Positions 34,387 to 44,095 of a stretch of DNA of 64,000 bases are shown one piece after another. The notes beneath the pieces were generated by a model. It saw nothing but the letters and a program-made list of their open reading frames with translations, was not told the DNA's origin and searched no databases. This stretch comes from Candidatus Competibacteraceae bacterium (lineage in GTDB: Bacteria > Pseudomonadota > Gammaproteobacteria > Competibacterales > Competibacteraceae), in NCBI GenBank assembly GCA_016699715.1, contig CP065007.1, forward strand, positions 3,421,001-3,485,000, in the 5' to 3' direction. Each line of letters opens with the position of its first letter. The stretch's first letter is position 1. A program made the translations under genes and the position numbers.

Positions 34387-35718
34387 ATGAAAATTACGAT
34401 CTTCGGCTCCGGCTATGTCGGGCTGGTTACCGGCGCCTGCTTCGCCGAGGTGGGCAACGACGTGTTGTGCGTGGATGTGGACCCGTGCAAGGTGGCGATG
34501 CTCCAGCGCGGTGAAATTCCCATTCACGAACCGGGCCTCGACGAAGTCGTGCAACGCAACAGCGCCGCCGGTCGGCTGCGCTTCACCATCGACGTGACCG
34601 AAGGGGTCGCGCATGGCCTGTTCCAGTTCATCGCCGTCGGCACCCCGCCCGACGAGGACGGTTCCGCCGACCTGCAACATGTGCGCGCCGTGGCCCGCTC
34701 CATCGGCCAGCACCTGGAGGAGTACCGGGTGGTGATCAACAAGTCCACCGTACCGGTGGGCACCGCCGACGTGGTACGCGAGACCATCGCGGGAGTGCTC
34801 GCCGAACGCGGCCGGGACATTCCGTTCTCGGTGGTTTCCAATCCGGAATTTCTCAAGGAAGGCGCGGCGATCCAGGATTTCATGCGCCCCGACCGCATCA
34901 TCGTCGGCAGCGACGAGCACCGCGCCACCGTGCAGTTGCGCAACCTGTACGCGCCGTTCAACCGCAACCGCGACCGGCTGCTCGAAATGGATGTGCGCTC
35001 GGCGGAGCTGAGCAAGTACGCCGCCAACGCCATGCTGGCCACCAAGATCAGCTTCATGAACGAGATCGCCAACCTGGCCGAGCGGCTCGGCGCCGACATC
35101 GAAAAGGTACGGGTGGGCATCGGCGCCGACCCGCGCATCGGCTACCACTTCATCTATCCGGGCGCGGGATACGGGGGAAGCTGCTTTCCCAAGGACGTCA
35201 AGGCGCTGGAATACACCGCCCGCGCGGCGGGTTACGAGGCGGCGCTGCTGCAAGCGGTGGAAACGGTCAACGAGCGGCAGAAGAACGTGCTGTTCGCCAA
35301 GATTCAGCGCCACTTCCAAGGTGAACTGCGCGGACGGACCTTCGCCGTCTGGGGGCTGGCGTTCAAGCCGGGCACCGACGATATGCGCGAAGCACCCAGC
35401 CGCAATCTGCTGGAGGCGTTGTGGAATGCCGGTTGCGCGGTGCGCGCCTACGATCCGGCGGCGATGGGCGAGGCCCGGCGCCTCTATGGCGAGCGGCCCG
35501 ATTTTCACTTGTGCGAGCAGCCCATGGACGCGTTGGCCGGCGCCGATGCCCTGGTGATCGTGACCGAGTGGATTCTGTTTCGCAGCCCGGACTTCGCCGC
35601 CATCCGCCAGACGCTCAAACAGCCGGCGATCTTCGACGGCCGCAATCTGTACGATCCCGACTATCTGCGCGAACAAGGCTTCGTCTATTACGCCATCGGC
35701 CGAGGTGAACAAGCATGA
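34387..35718 (+). CDS. UDP-glucose 6-dehydrogenase
   Basis: 443 residues from ATG 34387 (MKITIFGSGYVGLVTG). NAD-binding GSGYVG at the N-terminus; catalytic Cys in GAGYGGSCFPKDVKAL; the conserved NPEFLKEGAA and FKPGTDDMREAPS of UDP-sugar/GDP-mannose dehydrogenases. It oxidises UDP-glucose to UDP-glucuronate for exopolysaccharide. Because it overlaps a GDP-mannose synthesis gene by 4 bases, GDP-mannose dehydrogenase (AlgD) is an alternative; the SCFPKD sequence rather favours the UDP-glucose enzyme. Confidence 0.88.
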   Translation: MKITIFGSGYVGLVTGACFAEVGNDVLCVDVDPCKVAMLQRGEIPIHEPGLDEVVQRNSAAGRLRFTIDVTEGVAHGLFQFIAVGTPPDEDGSADLQHVRAVARSIGQHLEEYRVVINKSTVPVGTADVVRETIAGVLAERGRDIPFSVVSNPEFLKEGAAIQDFMRPDRIIVGSDEHRATVQLRNLYAPFNRNRDRLLEMDVRSAELSKYAANAMLATKISFMNEIANLAERLGADIEKVRVGIGADPRIGYHFIYPGAGYGGSCFPKDVKALEYTARAAGYEAALLQAVETVNERQKNVLFAKIQRHFQGELRGRTFAVWGLAFKPGTDDMREAPSRNLLEALWNAGCAVRAYDPAAMGEARRLYGERPDFHLCEQPMDALAGADALVIVTEWILFRSPDFAAIRQTLKQPAIFDGRNLYDPDYLREQGFVYYAIGRGEQA

Positions 35719-37133
35719 TCGTCCCCGTCATTCTGTCCGGCGGCAGCGGTACCCGGTTGTGGCCGCTGTCGCGCGAAGCCTATCCCAAGCAGTTCCTGCC
35801 GCTGGTGGATCAGAACACCATGTTGCAAAACACCGCGTTGCGGCTGGCCGGTTTGGCCGATGTCGCCGCGCCACTGGTGGTCTGCAACCAGGAACACCGC
35901 TTCATGGTCGCGGAGCAGATGCGGGCCGCCGGCGTGCAGCCGGCGGCGGTGGTGCTGGAACCAGTCGGCCGCAACACCGCGCCGGCGGTCACGGTCGCGG
36001 CCCTGCACGCCCAAGCCGCCGGCAACGACCCGATCCTGCTGGTGCTCCCCTCCGATCATGTCATCGCCGATGTTGCCGGTTTCCAAGCCGCCGTGCGGCG
36101 GGTCGTCCCTCACGCCGAAGCCGGCCGGCTGATCACCTTCGGCATTGTCCCCAGCGCGCCGGAATCCGGCTATGGCTACATCAAGGCCGGCGCGCCGCTG
36201 GACGACTCCGGCATTTGCGCGGTGGATCGCTTCGTCGAGAAACCCGATCCCGCCACCGCCCGGAGCTACCTGGATTCCGGCCATTACTACTGGAACAGCG
36301 GCATGTTCCTGTTCCGGGCCTCGACCTTTTTGGCCGAACTGGAACGCTTCGCTCCGGCGATGCTGGCCGCCTGCCAGCAGGCGCTGGCGACCGAGCAGGC
36401 CGACCGGGACTTCCTGTGGCTGGGGCCGGAAGCCTTCGCCGCCTGTCCCAAGGATTCGATCGACTACGCGGTGATGGAAAAGACCGCGCACGCGGTGGTG
36501 ATGCCGCTGGCGGTGGGTTGGAACGACGTCGGCTCCTGGACGGCACTGTGGGAGGTCGGCCAGCACGACGCCGACGGCAACATCGAGCGCGGCGACGTCA
36601 TTAACATCGACACCCGCGATTCCTACATTGATGCCGCCTCGCGGCTGGTCGCCACCGTGGGCGTCGAGCATCTGGTGGTGGTCGAAACCGCCGATGCGGT
36701 GCTGGTGGCCAGCAAGGACCGGGTGCAGGAGGTCAAGGCCATTGTCGATCGGCTCAAGGCCAGCCACCGCCCGGAAGGCTCCATGCACCGCAAGGTCTAT
36801 CGTCCCTGGGGCTGCTACGATTCAATCGATCTGGATGCGCGCTTTCAGGTCAAACGCATCATGGTCCGGCCCGGCGCCTGCATCTCCGCGCAGATGCACC
36901 ACCACCGCGCCGAGCATTGGGTGGTGGTCAGCGGCACCGCTCGTGTTCACCGGGGCGACGAGGAGTTCCTGCTGACCGAAAATCAGTCCACCTACATTCC
37001 GGTCGGCGTCCAGCATCGCTTGACCAACCCCGGCAAGATTCCGCTGGAAATCATCGAGGTGCAATCGGGAAGTTATTTGGGCGAGGACGATATCGTCCGC
37101 TTCGAGGATGTGTACGGGCGCGGCAACGGCTAG
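35715..37133 (+). CDS. Mannose-1-phosphate guanylyltransferase / mannose-6-phosphate isomerase
   Basis: 472 residues. LSGGSGTRLWPLSREAYPKQFL is the nucleotidyltransferase signature; FVEKPDP and YWNSGMFLFRAS are further GT-A-like motifs. The C-terminal cupin (about 350-470; YRPWGCYDSID, QMHHHRAEHWVVVSGTA) is the phosphomannose isomerase part with its metal-binding histidines. The AlgA/ManC/XanB type makes GDP-mannose. Operon with the dehydrogenase (ATGA overlap) points to surface polysaccharide synthesis. Confidence 0.95.
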   Translation: MIVPVILSGGSGTRLWPLSREAYPKQFLPLVDQNTMLQNTALRLAGLADVAAPLVVCNQEHRFMVAEQMRAAGVQPAAVVLEPVGRNTAPAVTVAALHAQAAGNDPILLVLPSDHVIADVAGFQAAVRRVVPHAEAGRLITFGIVPSAPESGYGYIKAGAPLDDSGICAVDRFVEKPDPATARSYLDSGHYYWNSGMFLFRASTFLAELERFAPAMLAACQQALATEQADRDFLWLGPEAFAACPKDSIDYAVMEKTAHAVVMPLAVGWNDVGSWTALWEVGQHDADGNIERGDVINIDTRDSYIDAASRLVATVGVEHLVVVETADAVLVASKDRVQEVKAIVDRLKASHRPEGSMHRKVYRPWGCYDSIDLDARFQVKRIMVRPGACISAQMHHHRAEHWVVVSGTARVHRGDEEFLLTENQSTYIPVGVQHRLTNPGKIPLEIIEVQSGSYLGEDDIVRFEDVYGRGNG

Positions 37134-37144
37134 GCGTTACGACC

Positions 37145-38521
37145 ATCATCGCCAGCCCGCCGCCGACTCCGGCTTCGCCCTTCGCCATCCCCAACATCCG
37201 CCGGTTTCTGGCGTTCCGGCTGCTGTTCGGGGTGCGCTTCTACTATCCCGTTTTCGCGGTGCTGTTCCTCGATTTTGGCCTGAGCGTCGGCCAGTTCGCC
37301 GTGCTGAACGCGGTCTGGGCCGCGACCATCGTGTGCTGCGAGGTGCCGTCCGGGGCACTGGCGGACCTGGTGGGGCGACGGGCGCTGGTGGTGGCGGCCG
37401 GGGCGATCATGGTGGTGGAAATCGCCCTGCTGTGCTTCGTGCCGCTGGGCCATCCTCCGCTGATCTTCGCCGCGTTCCTGCTCAACCGCGTCCTCAGCGG
37501 CCTGGCCGAGGCGCTGGCCAGCGGCGCCGACGAGGCACTGGCCTACGACAGCCTGAAGGCGTGCGGACGGGCGGCCGACTGGCCAAAAGTGCTGGCGACG
37601 CTGATGCGCTGGAACTCGCTGGCCTTCGTGGCGGCGCTGGCGCTGGGCGCGTTCGTGTACGACGCGGCGGCCCTGCAAGCATTGCTGGGCGGACTAGGCT
37701 GGGAGGTGGCGCTCGATCCGCAAACCACCATGCGTTTTCCGCTGTACCTGACGCTGGCGACCGCCCTCGGCGCATGGTGGGCGGCGCTGGGGATGACGGA
37801 ACCGGATGGACGGCCAGCCCGCTCCGATACATGGTCGGCGACCGTGGGCCAGGCACTGCGCGCGACGCTGGGCGCCGGCCGCTGGATTCTGGCGACGCCG
37901 TTCGCCTGGGTGATCATCGCCGGCGGGATGCTGTTCGATCATCTCGCCCGGCTGTTCGTGACCCTGAACAGCACTTATTTCCGCCTGATCGGCCTGCCGG
38001 ATGCCAGTTTTGGCCTGATCGGGGCCGGCATCGCCTTGCTCGGTGTCGCCTTGGCCCGGCTGGCGCCGGCCTTGAGCCGCCGTTCGCCCGCTTTCAATTT
38101 CGCGCTGCTCGCCGTGCTCTGCCTGCTGGGGCTGGCCGGCGCGGCGCTGGCACTGCCGTTCGGGCTGGGACTGGTGCCGGTGGCGCTGATCCACGGCGCG
38201 CTGCTGTTGACCGGCTATCTGGTCAGCCACTACCTCAACGCCGTCACCGATTCCGCCCAACGGGCGACGGTGCTGAGCTTCAAGGGGTTGGTGTTTAATC
38301 TGGGTTATGGCGCGCTCGGTCTGCTGTATGCGGGCCTTTTGGCGATGCTGCGCGACTCGGCTGGCTCGCCGATGAGCGAGGAAGGCGTGTTCCAGGCGTC
38401 CCTGCCCTGGCTGCTGGGCTATGGCGTGGTGGCCTGTCTGCTGTTCGCCGTACTGGTGGTGGTCTCAGGAAACGGACAATTATGTGGCGCCGGGCATCGT
38501 CCGGCCGGTTCCGAAGATTGA
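37145..38521 (+). CDS. MFS-type transporter (start codon unclear)
   Basis: About 458 residues with 11-12 hydrophobic segments, and the MFS loop motif GALADLVGRRALVVAAG between helices 2 and 3. Substrate unknown; it follows the nucleotide-sugar genes. Homology-like sequence (PNIRRFLAFRLLFGVRFYYPVFAVLF) begins near 37170, but in this frame no ATG, GTG or TTG occurs between the upstream gene's tail and GTG 37232, which would cut off the first helix. Either a rare start such as ATC 37145/37148 is used or a small indel has moved the start. Boundaries on the left are therefore approximate. Confidence 0.75.
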   Translation: MIASPPPTPASPFAIPNIRRFLAFRLLFGVRFYYPVFAVLFLDFGLSVGQFAVLNAVWAATIVCCEVPSGALADLVGRRALVVAAGAIMVVEIALLCFVPLGHPPLIFAAFLLNRVLSGLAEALASGADEALAYDSLKACGRAADWPKVLATLMRWNSLAFVAALALGAFVYDAAALQALLGGLGWEVALDPQTTMRFPLYLTLATALGAWWAALGMTEPDGRPARSDTWSATVGQALRATLGAGRWILATPFAWVIIAGGMLFDHLARLFVTLNSTYFRLIGLPDASFGLIGAGIALLGVALARLAPALSRRSPAFNFALLAVLCLLGLAGAALALPFGLGLVPVALIHGALLLTGYLVSHYLNAVTDSAQRATVLSFKGLVFNLGYGALGLLYAGLLAMLRDSAGSPMSEEGVFQASLPWLLGYGVVACLLFAVLVVVSGNGQLCGAGHRPAGSED

Positions 38522-38656
38522 GTGACCTCGCGCCTTGCGGGAGTGTCATGGTGGAACTGTCGATTCGGGTTCTGGTGTTACAATCGTTCCATGTCAAATT
38601 CGTGCATCAGATGCTGGATGTGGTTTTGAGGCATCAATCACCGGGAGTCCCGAATC

Positions 38657-38854
38657 ATGAAGCTGCCGCCAGAAGACCAGCGACTCCTTGAAGAACTCTG
38701 CCAGCAGCACGGCGTGAGCGCAGCCAAGGTGCTGCAACTTCTGAAGACAGTGCGAGAGTACGAATTCAAGGGCCGTCGCGCTGGTGTCTACAATGCTCTA
38801 AAGGACATCCTCAGTACCCACTACCCCACGTCCGCCGCGAACCCGGAGCCATAA
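38657..38854 (+). CDS. Small protein at the head of the DNA-modification island
   Basis: 65 residues, MKLPPEDQRLLEELCQQHG..., mostly helical, with a YEFKGRRAGVYNALKDIL segment. It resembles short proteins annotated as 'DNA modification system-associated small protein', a recollection I cannot verify here. The ATG follows a possible extended -10 (TGTTACAAT, about 38576-38584) that could be the operon promoter. Its stop is 3 bases from the next start, so the two are co-translated. Confidence 0.75.
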   Translation: MKLPPEDQRLLEELCQQHGVSAAKVLQLLKTVREYEFKGRRAGVYNALKDILSTHYPTSAANPEP

Positions 38855-38857
38855 CCA

Positions 38858-39532
38858 ATGGATGAACAGGAACTGATCGAGAATCCTGAAGTCCTGCTGG
38901 CGCTGGTTCAAAAATCTGTCCAGCATCTTATCGAACAGCGCCCGGATACCGCCGAACAGGAAGCGCAGTTGCGGGCGGTCGCCAAGGCTATCGAGCAATT
39001 GGAAAAACAGCGGGTGCCGGTTCCCGATAGCCTGCGGCAGACGAAGATGAACTTGGTGGCCGAAATCGGCCACCAAGACCAGTTTGAACGGCAACTCAGG
39101 AAGCTGGGCGACAGTCTTGCCGAAGCGTTGGAGATAATCGAAGAAGCAATCGGCAAGCCGCGATCAGAAGGAAAGCCGCAGAAGAAATCGACCCCGCACC
39201 AGCGTCGTCCACGAAATAGCGACGAGCCGGTAACTCCGCAGTCGGTTCTCAGAGGGTATATTATCCAAGCGCTCAAGGAATTTGGCGGCTCTGCACGCAC
39301 TTCTGATGTCTTGGAACGAATACAAGAGATGTTGAAGGATCGGTTAACACCAAGAGATCTTGAAACACGGAGCGATGGTCGAGCAATCGTTTGGGAAAAT
39401 AATGCGCGCTGGGAACGTGCAGCCATGATTAGGGAAGGACTCCTGCGTAACGATTCCAAATTCGGCTATTGGGAACTCAACCCAGACTACGCTTCTGGTC
39501 TTGAAAAAACAAAGGGTTATACAACTATCTAA
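38858..39532 (+). CDS. Winged-helix protein, Mrr-N-like C-terminal domain
   Basis: 224 residues. The N-terminal 115 are helical and acidic (VQHLIEQRPDTAEQEAQLR and on). A basic linker (GKPQKKSTPHQRRPRNSD) leads to a C-terminal winged-helix-like domain from about 130: LRGYIIQALKEFGGSARTSD, then WENNARWERAAMIREGLLRND and FGYWELNPD, the pattern of Mrr N-terminal and related DNA-reading wings. It lies between the small protein and the DndD-like gene. A role as the DNA-recognition subunit is inferred from the fold only. Confidence 0.7.
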   Translation: MDEQELIENPEVLLALVQKSVQHLIEQRPDTAEQEAQLRAVAKAIEQLEKQRVPVPDSLRQTKMNLVAEIGHQDQFERQLRKLGDSLAEALEIIEEAIGKPRSEGKPQKKSTPHQRRPRNSDEPVTPQSVLRGYIIQALKEFGGSARTSDVLERIQEMLKDRLTPRDLETRSDGRAIVWENNARWERAAMIREGLLRNDSKFGYWELNPDYASGLEKTKGYTTI

Positions 39533-39547
39533 CTCTAAGAACCCACC

Positions 39548-41539
39548 ATGAGATTCAATCGACTGGCCATTGAAGGCTACAAATCCTTCCGCTACTCCAC
39601 TGAAATCCTCTTTCCCACCAGCCAGGACGGCAAAAGCATCTTCCTGATCGGCGGCATGAACGGTGCGGGTAAAACCTCGTTCATGGAAGCCATCAACCTC
39701 TGCCTGTACGGCGCCAAGGCTGACCTGATCTTCAACGCCATCAACCGCCAGGAAAAAGCCGCCGGTAATTTGAGCGTCGCCTTTGAACTCACGCTGGAAA
39801 CCGACGAAGGCGTGGAAATCATCGTCAAACGCGCCTGGTCCGCCGGCGCAACCCCCAATCCCAAACCCAAAGACCTTGAAGAAAGGCTTGTCGTGATCCG
39901 CGACGGCCAGCGGGTGTCCTTCCAGACCAAACAGATGTGGCAAGACTTCATCCGCGCTCTGATTCCGCCCGGCATCACCCCATTTTTCTTTTTCGACGGC
40001 GAGAAAATCCAGGAAATCGCCGCCGACGATCACTCCGAAGTGCGCTTGAAGAGTTCGCTGGAAGCGGCGCTGGGCATCGAATTTATCAACCGCCTGACCG
40101 ACGACCTCCTCTACATCAAGAACCAGGAACGTCTGGGACACGTCGATATCTCCGATGCCGATCTGGAATTCAAACAGAGCGAACTAAAAAAGGAGCGCGG
40201 CAAACTGGAACGACGCAAGAAGGAACGCACCGAAGCGCAGGAAGATCTGGACGCCTTCCGGCAGCAATACGACGAGGCCAAAAAGCGTTTCCAGGCGACG
40301 TTCCACACCGAACCCGAAGCCCGCGAAACGATGCGGGAGAACGAAAAAAAACGCATCCAGGCATCCAACCGTCTCGGCCAGGTGGACAATGAAATCAAAA
40401 ACCTGTGCGAAAAAATCCTGCCGCTGGCGGTGGCCGGCAAACTGTTCGGCGGTCTCAAGCGACGGATCGAAGCGGAACGCGGCTCGATCCAGCAGGACGC
40501 TATCCGCGACAACGCCGCTGCTCTCACTCAAACACTAATTCAAGCGGTGGAAGAACCGGAACCGCTCTACCGCGTCCCCCTGAACGCCGGACAGCGGACG
40601 GAATTGAAGCAACGCATCCTCAAGCTGCTGCAACAGGGGATGGGTCTGAACGAAGCCCGCGCCGTGCTCAATCTGTCCGAACGGGAAGCTGCCCGCATCC
40701 TGCACCGCATTGAGGAAGTCGAAAGTAGCGATATTTTCCGCATCACATCCCTCCTCGACGAAAAACGCAATCTGGATGCTGAAATCGAGCGACTTGACAG
40801 CACCCTGCAACCCAGCGCCAGCAGCGCCAACGAACGCGAATTGTTCGAGCAGCTTCAGGCTGAAATGGAAGGCTGCTCTACCCAGATCGGGCGCAAATCC
40901 GAACAACTACGGCTGCTGAATGAAGATATTCTGAATCTGGAAAAGCGGCTGCGTGAAATCGAAACGGAAATCTCCCGACTCTACGAACGCCACCACGTCT
41001 CGCGGGAGAAGGCCGAGTTCATTGCCGAATGCGACACCATCGCCAGCCTGCTCGGCCAGTTCATCGTTCGCTTGCGGCAGAACAAGGTTCACCTGTTGCA
41101 GGAGAAAACCTTCGAGATGTACCGCCAGCTATCCAGCAAAAGCGGCCTCATCAAGGACTTGCTGATCGACCCCAAAACCTACGAAGTCTCGCTGCACGAC
41201 CGTCACGGCTCCGCCATTCGCAAATCGGGACTGTCCGCTGGCGAAAAGGAAATCTTCGCCATTTCCCTGCTCTGGGGCTTGGCGCAAACCAGCCAGTTGC
41301 GGCTGCCGATCATCATCGACACTCCGCTATCCCGCCTCGATAGCAGCCACCGCCAACACATCGTCCACGACTATTTCCCGAATGCTGGGGAACAGGTGGT
41401 CATTCTCTCCACCGACACCGAAGTGGACGCCACCTATTACGCGCAACTCGAGCCTTACCTGTCCGGTGCCGGGATGCTGGTCTTCGACCCGCGTCAGGAA
41501 TTAACCGCTTTTCAGCCCGGCTACTTCTGGGAGCACTGA
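39548..41539 (+). CDS. DndD-like SMC-type ATPase
   Basis: 663 residues. Walker A GGMNGAGKTSF (about 35-45), the DndD hallmark FFFFDGEKIQEIA near residue 148, long coiled-coil arms (about 210-300 and 420-500), ABC signature LSAGEKEIF near 560 and Walker B LPIIIDTPLSRLDS near 590. DndD homologues belong to phosphorothioation operons where they nick or shape DNA by ATP hydrolysis. Here dndA, dndB and dndC are absent from the neighbourhood, so the partner chemistry may differ. 3 bases separate it from the next gene. Confidence 0.9.
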   Translation: MRFNRLAIEGYKSFRYSTEILFPTSQDGKSIFLIGGMNGAGKTSFMEAINLCLYGAKADLIFNAINRQEKAAGNLSVAFELTLETDEGVEIIVKRAWSAGATPNPKPKDLEERLVVIRDGQRVSFQTKQMWQDFIRALIPPGITPFFFFDGEKIQEIAADDHSEVRLKSSLEAALGIEFINRLTDDLLYIKNQERLGHVDISDADLEFKQSELKKERGKLERRKKERTEAQEDLDAFRQQYDEAKKRFQATFHTEPEARETMRENEKKRIQASNRLGQVDNEIKNLCEKILPLAVAGKLFGGLKRRIEAERGSIQQDAIRDNAAALTQTLIQAVEEPEPLYRVPLNAGQRTELKQRILKLLQQGMGLNEARAVLNLSEREAARILHRIEEVESSDIFRITSLLDEKRNLDAEIERLDSTLQPSASSANERELFEQLQAEMEGCSTQIGRKSEQLRLLNEDILNLEKRLREIETEISRLYERHHVSREKAEFIAECDTIASLLGQFIVRLRQNKVHLLQEKTFEMYRQLSSKSGLIKDLLIDPKTYEVSLHDRHGSAIRKSGLSAGEKEIFAISLLWGLAQTSQLRLPIIIDTPLSRLDSSHRQHIVHDYFPNAGEQVVILSTDTEVDATYYAQLEPYLSGAGMLVFDPRQELTAFQPGYFWEH

Positions 41540-41542
41540 GTC

Positions 41543-43072
41543 ATGGCCGACCGTCTCATGACTTCCATGGCCGCCGACGAGGTTTTGAACGCGCTCCGTC
41601 TGGAAACCAAGCTCGACAAAGCGGTGCTGGCGCGTCTGGCCTGCTGCCTGTCGCTGGCGCTGGATGGCAAGGATGTTCCACCGAGCGTGAATTTCAGCGG
41701 CGGCGAAATCCGCCGGTCGAGTTTTCTGGGTTCCGATGGCCCGGTCATCCAGGCTCTGATCGCCCATGCCCATGAGCGGCCGGATATCCCCGATGAGGAA
41801 TGGTTCTCCAACCGCTCCATCGTCAAAAACCACATCGACCGAGGTTGCGCCCATCTCGAACAGTGGTTCAACGAATGCGGATGCGATGCCGGTTCACTGA
41901 TCGAACGATTGCTGGAAGCCGTCGAATTCGAGGGGCGACGCGAACTCATGGGCCGCGAGCTGGAACTGCTGATCGGCCGCACGGCGCTGGAAAACCAGAA
42001 CGTGATCGTGGAACTGAACAACACCGCTCGACATGCCAACTCTCACCTGGCGATCATGGGCAAACCGGGGGTTGGCAAGACCCAGTTCCTGCTGAAAATC
42101 CTGACCGACATCCGCATCCAGTCCAACTTTCAGACTCACTTTATCTACTTCGACTACAAGGGTGATGTGGTCGGCAACCCGCGCTTTCTCGATCTCGCCA
42201 AGGTGCAGCCCTACCGCTTGCTGCAAAGCGGCCAGAACCTGCCGATCAACCCCTTCGTACTACCCACCTATGACGAACAGACCATCAATGTATCCGCCCG
42301 CGAGAAAGCGGAAAGTTTCGCCTCGATCAGCGCCAAGCTGGGTGTGGTGCAAAAAGGCGCGTTGACCGAAGCCATCCGCGCCGGCTATGCCCAGCGCGCC
42401 GAAACCGACATGCCTTATCCCGACTTGCAGGACATTTTGGCCATCGCCGACCGGATGTATGAAGACCAGGGCAAGAGCGCCGATAGTCTGATCGAAATCC
42501 TGCGCGACCTCTCTACCTTCAATCTATTCTGGAAACATGGCGATGAAACCGCACCGCTGGAACGCCTGACCAACCGGACGCTACTGATCGACCTTCACGC
42601 CATGCCGGTGCTCAAGGAATTGGTCGCCTATCTGGTGATCGAGCGGTTATACAAGGAAATGACAGTATTGCCGGATAGCCCGGTGGAAAACAGCCGGCGC
42701 ACGATCCGCACCATCCTGGTAATCGACGAAGCGCACAACTACCTAAACCAGAAAAACCTGTTCCTGGAGCGCATTATCCGTGAAGGCCGCTCCAAGGGCG
42801 TCGTGGTGTTCTTCGCCTCGCAGTCCCCCAACGACTACCAACAGAAATTCTTCAACTTCCAGGAGTTGCTGGAATTCGCCTATCTGTTCCAATGCGACGG
42901 CGTGTCCGCCAGCGCCATTCAGGACATTCTGGGCTGTAGCAGCAAGACCGCGAAAGACCTGCAAGTTGAAGTTGCACGGCTGGGACCCTGGCAGGTGATC
43001 AGCCGCAGTCAGGATCGGATCGAAGGATTTGTGAAGTTCGCGGCGGAAGCGTTTTATAAGAGCTACGGCTGA
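41543..43072 (+). CDS. DndE-like domain fused to a HerA/FtsK-type ATPase
   Basis: 509 residues. The first ~70 residues (LETKLDKAVLARLACCLSLA, then FSGGEIRRSSFLG) resemble the small DNA-binding protein DndE. From about 150 a HerA-like ATPase follows: Walker A MGKPGVGKTQF near 172, THFIYFDYKGD, Walker B ILVIDEAHNYLNQ near 394, and FFASQSPNDY as sensor. Such hexameric ATPases pump DNA or remodel complexes. The fusion links DndE to a motor in one chain. ATPase residues are intact. Position right after the DndD-like gene suggests one complex. Confidence 0.85.
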   Translation: MADRLMTSMAADEVLNALRLETKLDKAVLARLACCLSLALDGKDVPPSVNFSGGEIRRSSFLGSDGPVIQALIAHAHERPDIPDEEWFSNRSIVKNHIDRGCAHLEQWFNECGCDAGSLIERLLEAVEFEGRRELMGRELELLIGRTALENQNVIVELNNTARHANSHLAIMGKPGVGKTQFLLKILTDIRIQSNFQTHFIYFDYKGDVVGNPRFLDLAKVQPYRLLQSGQNLPINPFVLPTYDEQTINVSAREKAESFASISAKLGVVQKGALTEAIRAGYAQRAETDMPYPDLQDILAIADRMYEDQGKSADSLIEILRDLSTFNLFWKHGDETAPLERLTNRTLLIDLHAMPVLKELVAYLVIERLYKEMTVLPDSPVENSRRTIRTILVIDEAHNYLNQKNLFLERIIREGRSKGVVVFFASQSPNDYQQKFFNFQELLEFAYLFQCDGVSASAIQDILGCSSKTAKDLQVEVARLGPWQVISRSQDRIEGFVKFAAEAFYKSYG

Positions 43073-44095
43073 CTTGTATTCAAAGTGAACCAACTCGCGC
43101 TTTCCCTTCTCGATCCTTCGGAATCCACCTGCCCCTCCGGCGACAGGAATTCGGAAGAACGCGGTGTGGTTTTCACCCGACGCGAGGTCGTCGATTTCAT
43201 GCTCGATCTGGTCGGCTATACCACCGATCAACCGTTGCATCGTTTTCGCTTGATCGAGCCCGCTTTCGGCGACGGCGGTTTTCTCCTGCCCATCGTGGAA
43301 CGCCTGTTGACCGCCTACCGGGCGCAGGTTCAAAACCATTTCACAATCGTTGCCGACCTCTCCGCCACCGTTCGCGCCGTCGAAGTGCATGGCGACAGTA
43401 TCGAACGCACCCGCCCCCAACTCCTGACCGCACTCCGCCAGCACGGAGTATCCACGAAGGATGCCCACCAGCTTCTGGATAGATGGGTTGTCGAGGGCGA
43501 TTTCCTCCTGATCGATCTTCCGCATACGTTCACTCACGCCGTGGGCAACCCTCCGTATGTCCGCCAAGAACTGATCCCGGACGTGCTGATGGCCCAATAC
43601 CGGGCGCGATACCGCACGATCTACGACCGGGCGGATTTGTACGTCCCCTTCATCGAACGCTGCCTCACCCACCTCCAACCGGGCGGTGCGCTGAGTTTTA
43701 TTTGCGCCGACCGGTGGATGAAGAATAAATACGGAGCGCCGCTGCGGGCACTGGTCGCGGGGCAATACCATCTGGCGTGCTACATCGACATGGTGGACAC
43801 GCCCGCGTTCGATGCCGAGGTGATCGCCTATCCCGCCATCACTCTCATCAAGCGGGAAACGCCCGGCCCGACGCGCATCGCCCACCGCCCCCGGATCGAC
43901 CGCGACACCCTGGCGAAACTGGCTCAAGCCCTGCGCGCCACCTCTGCTCCCGAAGGCAGCGGTATCGTGGAGATCGCGGGCGTTGCCAAAAGCCGCGATC
44001 CCTGGATCTTGCAATCCTTTGATCGGCTAGCCATCGCACGTCGTCTCGAGGCCGATTTCCCCGCCTTGGAAGAGGCCGGCTGCAAGGTCGGAATC

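Noticed and set aside
39548..43072. Annotating the island as a standard DNA phosphorothioation system
   Set aside because: dndA, dndB and dndC are not visible and a methyltransferase occupies the operon; DndD and DndE similarity alone does not show sulfur chemistry.
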